The notes under the pieces: model-generated
The model's database searches: none
Told to the model about the DNA's origin: nothing
Seen by the model: only the letters and a program-made list of their open reading frames with translations
Program-made: the position numbers and the translations under genes
Assembly (NCBI RefSeq): GCF_001570625.1
Contig: NZ_BBQT01000003.1
Coordinates: 62,001-126,000 of the forward strand
Source of the DNA: Syntrophomonas wolfei subsp. methylbutyratica
GTDB taxonomy: Bacteria > Bacillota > Syntrophomonadia > Syntrophomonadales > Syntrophomonadaceae
DNA: 64,000 nt
Direction of reading: 5' to 3'
Shown: positions 26,856-34,201 of the stretch, in pieces
How the letters are laid out: every line of letters starts with the position of its first letter
How positions within the stretch are numbered: position 1 is the stretch's first letter

Positions 26856-27755
26856 ATGAATTCATTGCACTTGGGAAAGTTTGCTGTTTTAAATAATAAG
26901 ATTGAACAATCATTGCCGCAAGGGATTAATGACTATGCAGTATTGATTTTTGCTGGAGACAATGGCGTAAGCCTGGAGAATTTCAGTTCCTATCCCCCGC
27001 TTACTTCTCGGGATATTGTCATAAGCCACCTTAAAGGTGAAAGCCCTACTGCGGCCTTGCTAAATCGCTTAAGAAAGCAAGAAATAATGGTGGATGTGGG
27101 TTTGTGCCATAAAGTAAATGACGATAAAATATTGCAGCGGAATATAGCCCGAGGTAGTAATAATTTCCTCTATAATGATGCTTTGGAAAAAGCTCAGGTG
27201 GAAAAAGGCATTGAAGTAGGACTATCTGCCTGGGAGGATGTTGCAGCGGAAAAATTTGATATAATAGGGGTAGGTGAAATTGGTATAGGCAATACCCTTT
27301 GTGCTGCAGGATTAGCGGCTATAATTACGGGATTAGAATTGGAATACCTGGTAGGCAGCGGTTCTGCCAGTGATAAAGTAATAAATAAAAAAATCGATAT
27401 TCTTTCTAAAGCGATAAACTTGCGTTCTCTTGACCCCAATGATGTTATTGACTTGCTGGCTCGTTTTGGGGGTCTGGAATTGGCGGCATTAACCGGTTTT
27501 ATTTTAGCTGCGGTAAAAAACAAGAAGATCATAATGTTGGATGGTTATGTTACCGCAGTGGCCGCACTTTTGGCCAGTCGGATAGATAGTGGAGTGCCCT
27601 CTTTTTTGATTGCTCCCAGTACTACCGGGGAACCTGGCCACGGGCCAGTTCTTGAGCAGCTGGGTTTAAAGCCGGTTTTTGATTTTGCTGTAAATTATGG
27701 AGAAGGCCTGGTGGCCGCCATTGCCTTGTTTTTGGCGGAAGTTTTATTTCAATAG
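26856..27755 (+). CDS. cobT: CobT-like nicotinate-nucleotide:dimethylbenzimidazole phosphoribosyltransferase
   Basis: A 299-residue protein of the CobT family, which makes alpha-ribazole phosphate for the lower ligand of cobamides. Visible: LIFAGDNGV (residues 31-39), LPIALLNRL-like region, FDIIGVGEIGIGNTLCAAGL, FGGLELAALTGFILAA, MLDGYVTAVAALLA and TTGEPGHGPVLEQLGLKPV with the probable catalytic glutamate. It is about 50 residues shorter than typical CobT at the N-terminus, lacking the usual lead-in before the LGxL segment. GNTL replaces the usual GNTT. No other cobamide genes are nearby, so the base used is unknown. A weak ribosome site precedes the ATG, 4 bp after rluB. Confidence 0.85.
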   Translation: MNSLHLGKFAVLNNKIEQSLPQGINDYAVLIFAGDNGVSLENFSSYPPLTSRDIVISHLKGESPTAALLNRLRKQEIMVDVGLCHKVNDDKILQRNIARGSNNFLYNDALEKAQVEKGIEVGLSAWEDVAAEKFDIIGVGEIGIGNTLCAAGLAAIITGLELEYLVGSGSASDKVINKKIDILSKAINLRSLDPNDVIDLLARFGGLELAALTGFILAAVKNKKIIMLDGYVTAVAALLASRIDSGVPSFLIAPSTTGEPGHGPVLEQLGLKPVFDFAVNYGEGLVAAIALFLAEVLFQ

Positions 27756-27798
27756 AAAATTACTTTGATAAGCAGCTAATACGAATGGGGGAGCAGAA

Positions 27799-28233
27799 TT
27801 GACCAAACTGCAGATGCGAGTCCGTTTTGATTTTATGGGGAAAAGTAAATCCGGTCGCTTGTTGTGGGGAAGTAAAAACCCGGAACAGTTAGCGGAAGAA
27901 TTGCGACAGCATAAAGCCTCACTTATTCGCAATATTCCTGTACAGGGAATACATATTGATGATATTGACATGAGCCAGGATGTGTATTCCATATATGATG
28001 AAATCACCGGTAAACAGATCTGTTTTGCTCCAGTATTTATCACCTTTACTGCCAGTTCCATGGAAGATGCCATTAGATTCACCATGAAAGAAGAATTCAG
28101 GACAGTTGAATTGATTGAACCGGAGGAAATAACCCTTTCCCGATCGGAAATAGAAAAGTTATTATTGAGGATTTCCGAAGAGCTTATAGATTACCGGGAT
28201 TACATTGAAAAAAGATTGGACAATTGGAAGTAA
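27799..28233 (+). CDS. Conserved-looking protein of unknown function, 144 residues
   Basis: A soluble protein I cannot assign. It starts with a beta-rich half (MTKLQMRVRFDFMGKSK...) and ends with acidic helices (residues 105-144). It has no signal peptide or membrane segment. TTG 27799 follows GGGGAG. Its stop lies 20 bp before the preferred HDOD start, and the longer HDOD frame overlaps it, so the two are probably co-translated. Co-occurrence with the HDOD protein is the only functional clue. Confidence 0.55.
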   Translation: MTKLQMRVRFDFMGKSKSGRLLWGSKNPEQLAEELRQHKASLIRNIPVQGIHIDDIDMSQDVYSIYDEITGKQICFAPVFITFTASSMEDAIRFTMKEEFRTVELIEPEEITLSRSEIEKLLLRISEELIDYRDYIEKRLDNWK

Positions 28234-28253
28234 GCGAGAGGGAGGCTGACAGT

Positions 28254-29096
28254 TTGAATAAGATTACTTTGGATTCGATAGTGGAAGCCGTTAATGAACT
28301 ACCGGCCTTGCCTCATATTGTAGTTAAAATAATGCAGCTTTCTGAGGATCCCGATTCAACTGTTCAGGATATAAGTAATGTGTTAAATCAGGATCAGGCT
28401 ATGACAGCACGGGTTTTAAGGCTGGCTAATTCCGCTTTTTTTGGTTTTCCCCGTAGGATTTCCACGGTTACTGATGCTATTGTATTTCTGGGTTTTAAAA
28501 CCATCCGCAGTATAGTTTTGGCAGTTTCCGTAAGTAATATTCTTGACCGGGAAATAGAGGGTTATGCTCTGGAGCATGGTGAATTATGGCGGCATTCGCA
28601 GTGTTCAGCCATTGCTGCCCGCATGATAGCCAGAAAATGCAAGTTTGGCAGCCTTGACCTGGCTTATACGGCAGCTCTTTTGCATGATATTGGCAAGGTA
28701 ATCCTAAATGATCACATGAAAGAAGCCTATCATGAGGTGGTGGCCCGGGTGGACGAAAACAACATCTCCTTTATGGAAGCGGAAAATGAGGTTTTTGGAT
28801 TTAATCATGCCCAGGTTGGAGCCCGCGTTGCTGAAAAATGGAATCTTCCCCCAGAGTTGGTGGAAAGTATTGCTTTGCACCACAGCCCCCAGGATGCGTT
28901 ATTAAACCAGCGGCTTACTTCTATTGTTCACCTGGCTGATGCTATCTGCGTCAGTATGGGTATAGGAATCGGAATTGATGGGATGCTCTATCCTCTATCG
29001 GATGAAGCATTAAAACTTTTGGATTTTGATGAAATCGAGGTAGAAAAAACCATATCCGAGCTGGTGGATGTCTTTGCCGACCAGCAGAGTTTTTAA
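28254..29096 (+). CDS. HDOD domain signalling protein
   Basis: A 280-residue single-domain HDOD protein. It opens LPALPHIVVKIMQLSEDPDSTVQDISNVLNQDQAMTARVLRLANSAFFG and carries YTAALLHDIGKVILN, IALHHSP and VHLADAIC, spaced as an HD-type fold. HDOD proteins mostly act in regulation of second messengers, stress or motility, and often lack catalysis; the HD pair here (HD in LLHDIG) is kept. TTG 28254 has GGGAGG at a 9-base spacing; the frame opens further upstream at 28224 without a site. Confidence 0.9.
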   Translation: MNKITLDSIVEAVNELPALPHIVVKIMQLSEDPDSTVQDISNVLNQDQAMTARVLRLANSAFFGFPRRISTVTDAIVFLGFKTIRSIVLAVSVSNILDREIEGYALEHGELWRHSQCSAIAARMIARKCKFGSLDLAYTAALLHDIGKVILNDHMKEAYHEVVARVDENNISFMEAENEVFGFNHAQVGARVAEKWNLPPELVESIALHHSPQDALLNQRLTSIVHLADAICVSMGIGIGIDGMLYPLSDEALKLLDFDEIEVEKTISELVDVFADQQSF

Positions 29097-29264
29097 TAGT
29101 ATCAGGAAATCGAGCTATTACTGTAAGTGGCTGGCCTATATATTACCCGCCCCCTTATTATCTGCTTGCTTTACTACATCGCCTTTTCAATTCTAAAAAC
29201 TATTTCTAAAATAATCATTTATAATTAAAAAATAAAACAAAAACCTGGAAATAACACTTTATGC

Positions 29265-29293
29265 TTGATTTTACGGGTATCCTGTATTATTAT
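29265..29293 (+). promoter_or_regulatory. Candidate sigma-A promoter of the oxidoreductase operon
   Basis: TTGATT (29265-29270), 17-bp spacer, TATTAT (29288-29293), 35 bp upstream of the ATPase gene. It follows a 230-bp AT-rich gap and no terminator-like stem was seen there. Confidence 0.45.
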
Positions 29294-29327
29294 TACCCAA
29301 TAAGAATTCGGTTTAAGGGGAAAGTTC

Positions 29328-29999
29328 TTGGGTAAGATTGCTGTATTCGCAGGTGGGCTCGGCAGCGGTAAAAGTGAATTAGCGATTAATTTCGCTTTAG
29401 AGGAAGCAAAAAGAGCTGCGGGGGTAGTACTGGCTGACCTGGACATGGTGAATCCGTTTTTTGCCTCCAGGGAAGTGGGACAAGTTTTAGAAAGAGCGGG
29501 AGTTAAACTTTTTGGTCCAGGCGGAGACTTGTCCTTCGGGGATGTGCCCAGTATTCCCGCAGAGATTATTGCCCTTATTCAACAGGAAAATTACTTGTTT
29601 ATTGATCTTGGAGGGGATGAAGTCGGCTCTCTGGTTATGGGATACCTGAGCCGCTTTATAAAAAGGTGGGAGGAGATGGAAGTTTTTTTGGTCCTGAACC
29701 CCTACCGCCCTTTTTCCTCTGAGCTGGCCGGAGTAAGCAAAGTGAAACAGCTGATTGAGCTTGCTGCCCGGGTAAGAATCACCGGAATAATTAGCAATCC
29801 CAATCTAGTGGAAGAGACTAATCTGAAAACGATTATTGAGGGGCACAGGCAGGTGCAGGAATTTGCGGATTTTCTGCAACTACCGGTAAAATTCCTTTGC
29901 GTTGAGGAAAGGTTCTGGGATCAACTTCTTCCCCGTTATGGCAGTATTCTTAAAAAATTGACATTGCATTTGCGGCCTACCTGGTTGCAGGACACGTAG
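29328..29999 (+). CDS. P-loop ATPase associated with the 2-oxoacid oxidoreductase operon
   Basis: A 223-residue MinD/Mrp-like P-loop NTPase. Walker A is GGLGSGKSELA (residues 9-19), ADLDMVNPFFASREVG (about 36-51) resembles the switch I region of SIMIBI ATPases, and LFIDLGGDEVG is Walker B-like. No cysteines suited to an Fe-S scaffold are seen, which argues against a simple Mrp/Nbp35 carrier. It starts the operon and is 15 bp from the ferredoxin gene, so a role in assembly, cofactor loading or regulation of the oxidoreductase is inferred. TTG 29328 follows GGGGAAAG. Confidence 0.75.
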   Translation: MGKIAVFAGGLGSGKSELAINFALEEAKRAAGVVLADLDMVNPFFASREVGQVLERAGVKLFGPGGDLSFGDVPSIPAEIIALIQQENYLFIDLGGDEVGSLVMGYLSRFIKRWEEMEVFLVLNPYRPFSSELAGVSKVKQLIELAARVRITGIISNPNLVEETNLKTIIEGHRQVQEFADFLQLPVKFLCVEERFWDQLLPRYGSILKKLTLHLRPTWLQDT

Positions 30000-30014
30000 G
30001 GGGAGGAATGTAGT

Positions 30015-30230
30015 ATGGCCAGGGGCAGAGTTATTTTTTTGGCTGAACGCTGTAAAGCCTGTGGGCTTTGTGTAGAGTTTTGCCCCAAAAATATACTGGT
30101 TTTTGACGATCATACCATCAATGTTTTGGGTTTTCATCCGGTAATGCTTTTGCAGCCGGATGAATGCACCGGTTGTGGGATTTGCGGCTTAATGTGCCCG
30201 GATCTCGTCATTCAGGTAGAAAGGGAGTGA
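30015..30230 (+). CDS. 2-oxoacid:ferredoxin oxidoreductase, ferredoxin (delta) subunit
   Basis: A 71-residue 2x[4Fe-4S] ferredoxin. Both cluster motifs are complete: CKACGLCVEFCP (C12, C15, C18, C22) and CTGCGICGLMCP. Carries electrons from the thiamine diphosphate subunit to free ferredoxin. GGGGGAGG lies before the ATG. The order delta-alpha-beta-gamma that follows is the standard KOR/VOR arrangement. Confidence 0.93.
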   Translation: MARGRVIFLAERCKACGLCVEFCPKNILVFDDHTINVLGFHPVMLLQPDECTGCGICGLMCPDLVIQVERE

Positions 30231-30234
30231 TGGT

Positions 30235-31293
30235 ATGAAAAAGGTCTTGATGAAAGGAAATGAAGCACTGGCCGAAGGGGCATTAATTGCCGGTTGCCGT
30301 GGATTTTTTGGTTATCCCATCACCCCCTCCAGTGAAATTGCGGAGTATATGGCCAGGAAACTGCCTAAAATTGGAGGAGCTTTTATTCAGGCTGAGAGTG
30401 AACTGGCGGCCATTAACATGATTTATGGCGGTTCATCAACCGGCACCCGGGTTATGACGGCTTCATCGGGTCCGGGAATCAGCTTGAAACAAGAGGGCAT
30501 TTCCTTTATCTCAGAAGCTGAACTACCTTGTTTAATTGTAAATGTTTCCCGGGGAGGCCCGGGCCTGGGTGGTATACAACCTTCCCAGGCGGATTATTTC
30601 CAGGCCACTCGCGGCGGAGGGCATGGAGATTATCGTATAATTGTTCTGGCCCCATCCAGCTCCCAGGAAATGATGGATCTGGCTATTTTGGCCTTTGAGT
30701 TGGCGGACAAGTATCGTACTCCGGTGATGATAATGGCGGAAGGAACCCTGGGCAACCTTATGGAACCGGTTATTGTACGGGAAGCGGTCACGGAATTTTT
30801 GGATAAACCCTGGGCCACTACCGGTTGTGTGGGGAGAAAGCCCAATGTAATCAATACCTTGCACCTGTCCCAGGAGGAATTGGAAGGAAGAAATCGCCAT
30901 CTGACGGAAAAATATAAAATGATAAGCAAGAATGAAAAGAGAGCCGAGTCTTTTTTATTGGATGATGCGGAAATAGTGGTTGTAGCTTTTGGGCTTTTAG
31001 CACGGATAATTAAGAAATCGGTAATGGAAGCCAGAAAGAAGGGAGTCAAGGCAGGCTTGATCAGACCGGTAACGCTCTGGCCTTTCCCGGATGAGCATAT
31101 ACAGGCTGTTTCCAGGACAGCGCGGACTATTTTGTCGGTGGAGATTAATATGGGACAGATGGTAGAAGATATCCGCCTGGCGGCGGGGGGGAAAATCCCG
31201 GTTGAGTTTTACGGGCGCATAGGGTTCACTCCCAATCCGGAAGAGATTACCCGGCAGCTGCTGTTTATTGCGGAAAGGGAGGGATTGTTGTGA
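30235..31293 (+). CDS. vorB: 2-oxoacid:ferredoxin oxidoreductase, alpha subunit (VorB/KorA type)
   Basis: A 352-residue alpha subunit of a four-subunit 2-oxoacid:ferredoxin oxidoreductase, which oxidatively decarboxylates a 2-oxoacid to an acyl-CoA and reduces ferredoxin. Visible: GNEALAEGALIAGCRGFFGYPITPSSEIAEYM and TASSGPGISLKQEGISFI, PSQADYFQATRGGGHGDYR, and the C-terminal half ending GRIGFTPNPEEI. These match the VOR/KOR clade; whether 2-oxoglutarate or branched-chain 2-oxoacids are used cannot be told by eye. Four bases overlap the beta subunit. Confidence 0.93.
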   Translation: MKKVLMKGNEALAEGALIAGCRGFFGYPITPSSEIAEYMARKLPKIGGAFIQAESELAAINMIYGGSSTGTRVMTASSGPGISLKQEGISFISEAELPCLIVNVSRGGPGLGGIQPSQADYFQATRGGGHGDYRIIVLAPSSSQEMMDLAILAFELADKYRTPVMIMAEGTLGNLMEPVIVREAVTEFLDKPWATTGCVGRKPNVINTLHLSQEELEGRNRHLTEKYKMISKNEKRAESFLLDDAEIVVVAFGLLARIIKKSVMEARKKGVKAGLIRPVTLWPFPDEHIQAVSRTARTILSVEINMGQMVEDIRLAAGGKIPVEFYGRIGFTPNPEEITRQLLFIAEREGLL

Positions 31294-32030
31294 AAACCGT
31301 TTTTAAAAAACCGGAAAGCCTGACCGATGCCAAGTTTCATTATTGTCCGGGATGCTCCCATGGTATTATTCATCGTTTAATCGCTGAATGCCTGGATGAG
31401 TTGAAAATAAGAGAACAAACCATTGGGATTTGCCCGGTTGGTTGTTCGGTTCTGGCCTATGAATATTTCAATTGTGATATGCTGGAGGCAGCCCATGGGA
31501 GAGCGCCGGCTATTGCTACAGCTATGAAACGGCTTTTGCCTGACCGTTATTTGTTTACCTATCAGGGGGATGGTGACCTGGCTTCAATCGGCATGGGGGA
31601 AATCGTTCATGCTTCATTACGGGGAGAAAAAATCACCGTTATTTTTGTCAATAATACCCTATACGGCATGACTGGTGGACAGATGGCTCCCACTACACTG
31701 CTGGGGCAGGTAACCACTACTTCACCCTACGGACGGAGCAAGGATTGGGAAGGTTACCCGGCAAAAATGGCCGAACTTCTGGCTCAGAACGAAGGGTCCG
31801 CTTATATATGCCGGACGGCAGTCAATGATCCCCCGAATGTGGTTAAAACCAAAAGGGCGATAAAAAAAGCTTTGCAGACGCAGGCCAGGGGCCTGGGTTT
31901 TTCCATGGTCGAAGTGCTTTCCACCTGTCCTACCAACTGGGGGCTTAGCCCGGTGGAGGCTATGAAGTGGGTGGAGGAAAATATGATACCCTATTATCCC
32001 CTGGGAGAATTCAAGGTTAAGGAGGAGTAA
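31290..32030 (+). CDS. 2-oxoacid:ferredoxin oxidoreductase, beta subunit (thiamine diphosphate)
   Basis: A 246-residue thiamine-diphosphate subunit. Visible: HYCPGCSHGIIHRLIAE with the family CPGC motif, GICPVGCSVLAYEY, the GDGDLASIGMGEIVHAS metal/cofactor loop, and NNTLYGMTGGQMAPTT. It binds the cofactor that forms the carbanion and passes electrons to the Fe-S clusters. GTG 31290 overlaps the end of the alpha subunit, showing translational coupling; GGGAGGG precedes it. Confidence 0.95.
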   Translation: MKTVFKKPESLTDAKFHYCPGCSHGIIHRLIAECLDELKIREQTIGICPVGCSVLAYEYFNCDMLEAAHGRAPAIATAMKRLLPDRYLFTYQGDGDLASIGMGEIVHASLRGEKITVIFVNNTLYGMTGGQMAPTTLLGQVTTTSPYGRSKDWEGYPAKMAELLAQNEGSAYICRTAVNDPPNVVKTKRAIKKALQTQARGLGFSMVEVLSTCPTNWGLSPVEAMKWVEENMIPYYPLGEFKVKEE

Positions 32031-32033
32031 ATT

Positions 32034-32585
32034 ATGGAAAGCGAGAAACAGATTCTCTTTGCCGGTTTTGGCGGGCAGGGGGTTTTATCCATGAGCAAGT
32101 TCCTGGCTTATGCAGCCATGGGTGCCGGGAAAAATGTTACCTGGGTTCCCTCTTATGGAGCGGAAATGCGCGGTGGAACCGCTAACTGCCTGGTAACCAT
32201 AGCCAATGAGGAAATCAGCTCTCCCCTGACGGAGAATCCCTTGATGGCGGTAATTATGAACAAACCATCCCTGGAACGCTTTGAAAACAAGGTTCAGCCT
32301 GACGGTACTCTGTTTGTAAATTCCAGCATGGTGGACCGGAAATGCCGGCGGGATGATCTTACTGTTTTGGAAGTGCCGGTTAACCAACTGGCAGAAGAAT
32401 TGGATAACCTGCGCGGGGCCAATATGATACTACTGGGAGCCTACCTGGAGAAAACCCGGGTGGTGGAAGTGGAAGATGCCCTGGAACATTTTGAACAGAT
32501 TTTTTCCGGGAAAAGAAAGGAAATTATTCAAAAAAACCGTCAGGCTTTTTTGGCCGGAGTTGAATATGCCCGCAATAACTGGTAG
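32034..32585 (+). CDS. 2-oxoacid:ferredoxin oxidoreductase, gamma subunit
   Basis: A 183-residue gamma subunit: FAGFGGQGVLSMSKFLAYAAMGAGKNVTWVPSYGAEMRGGTANC is the signature of this chain, which helps bind coenzyme A. AAGGAGGAG precedes ATG 32034, 3 bp after the beta stop. It completes the delta-alpha-beta-gamma set. Confidence 0.95.
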   Translation: MESEKQILFAGFGGQGVLSMSKFLAYAAMGAGKNVTWVPSYGAEMRGGTANCLVTIANEEISSPLTENPLMAVIMNKPSLERFENKVQPDGTLFVNSSMVDRKCRRDDLTVLEVPVNQLAEELDNLRGANMILLGAYLEKTRVVEVEDALEHFEQIFSGKRKEIIQKNRQAFLAGVEYARNNW

Positions 32586-32648
32586 CTAGCAGGGATAATC
32601 TTATTACCCGGGGCATAAGATAGAAAAAAATGTCCCGGAAGTGATAGC

Positions 32649-33149
32649 TTGAAACGATTTGTGGAAAAGGTGGAGAAATTCCTGATACGGGCGATTATCC
32701 TGACCGTATTGATAATAGTAGTGGTTCAAGGGGCCATGACTAAAGACACCTGGCGTTTTTATTTGAGCCTGGGGGAGAGATTGGAAGGGCAAACCATAGA
32801 ATTCCCCGTAAACAATTTACCGGCTGACAGCCGGAAGAATTCTCTGAATCTTAATGGCCAGGCGCTGCAATCACCCCATGCAGAAATAACCCTGCAAGTA
32901 GAGAAATTCTCTTCTTTACCCCATGCAATAATCATGGTGAATGGGGAAGAAAGGGCAAAATTTGTCAATGGAGAAGTTGCCCTGCAACTAAATGCTGGTG
33001 ATGTAGTTGAAATAGACGCCAGTTATTATAATTTCCCCCTTAGCTTCCTAGTTAAAGATTGCTCCCCGAACCTGGCCTATCCCGAAAAAGGAAAAACATT
33101 CACCAGCAACCAGAGCATAGCCATGATAGGTAAAATCATAGTAAAATAG
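32649..33149 (+). CDS. Membrane-anchored protein of unknown function
   Basis: A 166-residue protein with one N-terminal transmembrane segment (about residues 12-30, LIRAIILTVLIIVVVQGAM) after a basic start, then a beta-rich extracytoplasmic domain with two repeated-looking strands (AEITLQVEKFSS, HAIIMVNGEERAKFVNGEVALQL). The latter resembles a generic IgG-like or stalk fold. I do not recognise the family. TTG 32649 follows GGAAGTGAT. It stands between the oxidoreductase operon and hutP-aroH, co-directional, possibly in the latter's transcript. Confidence 0.6.
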   Translation: MKRFVEKVEKFLIRAIILTVLIIVVVQGAMTKDTWRFYLSLGERLEGQTIEFPVNNLPADSRKNSLNLNGQALQSPHAEITLQVEKFSSLPHAIIMVNGEERAKFVNGEVALQLNAGDVVEIDASYYNFPLSFLVKDCSPNLAYPEKGKTFTSNQSIAMIGKIIVK

Positions 33150-33256
33150 TTTTAAAAGGATAAGCGATTTTCGATTACCCCTCTTATCAAGGGGAAAAAT
33201 TGCTGTATCATTTATGCCCGGGTGGATTAGCAAATTAAAAAAAGGTGGGATGGCCG

Positions 33257-33673
33257 GTGGAAATAGGAAGCAAGATTGTATCAACCGCAGCTATTAAGAT
33301 GGCTTTGTCTGCTTCCCGGCAGGAGGAGACCCGCTTAAAAAAAGAACTGCTGGAGAATTGGGAGGTCAAGGCCGTAGCGGTCGATTATGGAGGAGAATTC
33401 ATAAGTTCGGTGGGCAAGATTGTTGAACGTGCGGTAGTGGCAGCCAAAAGAGAGGGAGTAATCAAAGATGCTCATGCTGATGAAGGAGCCGTTGCGGGTG
33501 CCGCCAGGGAAGCCATTGCCCAGATTATGCCCAAGGCTCTGGGCCTGAATGTCGGGGGTAAAATTGGGGTGGCTCGTCATAAAGATCATGTCAGTGTGGC
33601 TATTTTTTTGGGAATTGGCCTGTTGCACCTGGACGAAGTGGCTATCGGCTTGGGACACCGGGCCGTATCATGA
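33257..33673 (+). CDS. HutP-like RNA-binding antiterminator
   Basis: A 138-residue protein strongly like HutP, the histidine- and magnesium-dependent RNA-binding antiterminator of the Bacillus histidine-use operon. Matching blocks: DAHADEGAVAGAAREAIAQIMPKALGLNVGGKIGVARHKDHVSVAIFLGIGLLHLDEVAIGLGHRA. No hut genes are nearby; instead aroH follows after 22 bp, a pairing that suggests regulation of aromatic or another amino-acid pathway. GTG 33257 is chosen because AAGGTGGG lies about 7 bases upstream. Ligand and RNA target are unknown. Confidence 0.85.
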   Translation: MEIGSKIVSTAAIKMALSASRQEETRLKKELLENWEVKAVAVDYGGEFISSVGKIVERAVVAAKREGVIKDAHADEGAVAGAAREAIAQIMPKALGLNVGGKIGVARHKDHVSVAIFLGIGLLHLDEVAIGLGHRAVS

Positions 33674-33695
33674 GTTTAAGGGAAAGGGTTTGATT

Positions 33696-34058
33696 ATGCA
33701 GCTGAGAGGCATAAGGGGAGCTACTACAGTAAACGAGGATCGTCCTGAGGAGATATTGCGGGCAACACGGGAATTGCTGCAGCAAATGCAGAAGGAAAAT
33801 GCTTTTACGGTAGAAGAGGTAGCCAGCGCCTTGTTTACAGTAACCGCTGATATAAGATCCGCATTTCCGGCAGCGGCGGCACGCGCCATAGGTTGGGATA
33901 AAGTGCCGCTCCTATGCTTCCAGGAAATTGAGGTGCCGGATTCTTTACCCCGGTGCATAAGGGTACTCTTGCATGTCAACACCGTTAAAAGCCAGCAGGA
34001 AATAAAGCATATCTACCTCAAAGCAGCCCGTTCGCTTAGAAGAGACCTGAATCGCTAA
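33696..34058 (+). CDS. aroH: Chorismate mutase, AroH type
   Basis: A 120-residue monofunctional chorismate mutase, making prephenate for tyrosine and phenylalanine. It matches the trimeric Bacillus AroH fold: LRGIRGATTVNEDRPEEIL with the catalytic arginine near residue 7, FTVTADIRSAFPAAAAR, VPLLCFQEIEVPDSLPRCIRVLLHVNT with the Glu and Arg of the active site, and HIYLKAARSLRRDL. The longer frame from 33549 overlaps hutP and is not used: AAAGGG precedes ATG 33696. Confidence 0.95.
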   Translation: MQLRGIRGATTVNEDRPEEILRATRELLQQMQKENAFTVEEVASALFTVTADIRSAFPAAAARAIGWDKVPLLCFQEIEVPDSLPRCIRVLLHVNTVKSQQEIKHIYLKAARSLRRDLNR

Positions 34059-34066
34059 GATTCCTT

Positions 34067-34198
34067 TCATTCACCCATAACCTTGATAATAACCCGTTTT
34101 TTGCGCTGCCCATCGAACTAGGCATAGAAGATATCCTGCCAGGAACCGAGATCCGGCTCTCCGTTGGTTACAGGTACAATAACCTGGTGGTGGAGCAG
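34067..34198 (-). pseudogene. YjbQ (UPF0047) C-terminal remnant
   Basis: Reading the minus strand gives LLHHQVIVPVTNGEPDLGSW, then QDIFYA, an in-frame TAG (34118-34120), FDGQRKKRVIIKVMGE and a TGA stop (34067-34069). This is the C-terminal third of the YjbQ/UPF0047 family, known for its weak thiamine-phosphate synthase activity. The first two thirds and the start are missing and a nonsense codon stands where the family has an acidic residue. It abuts the stop of the amidase gene upstream on the same strand. Confidence 0.75.
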
Positions 34199-34201
34199 CA
34201 G

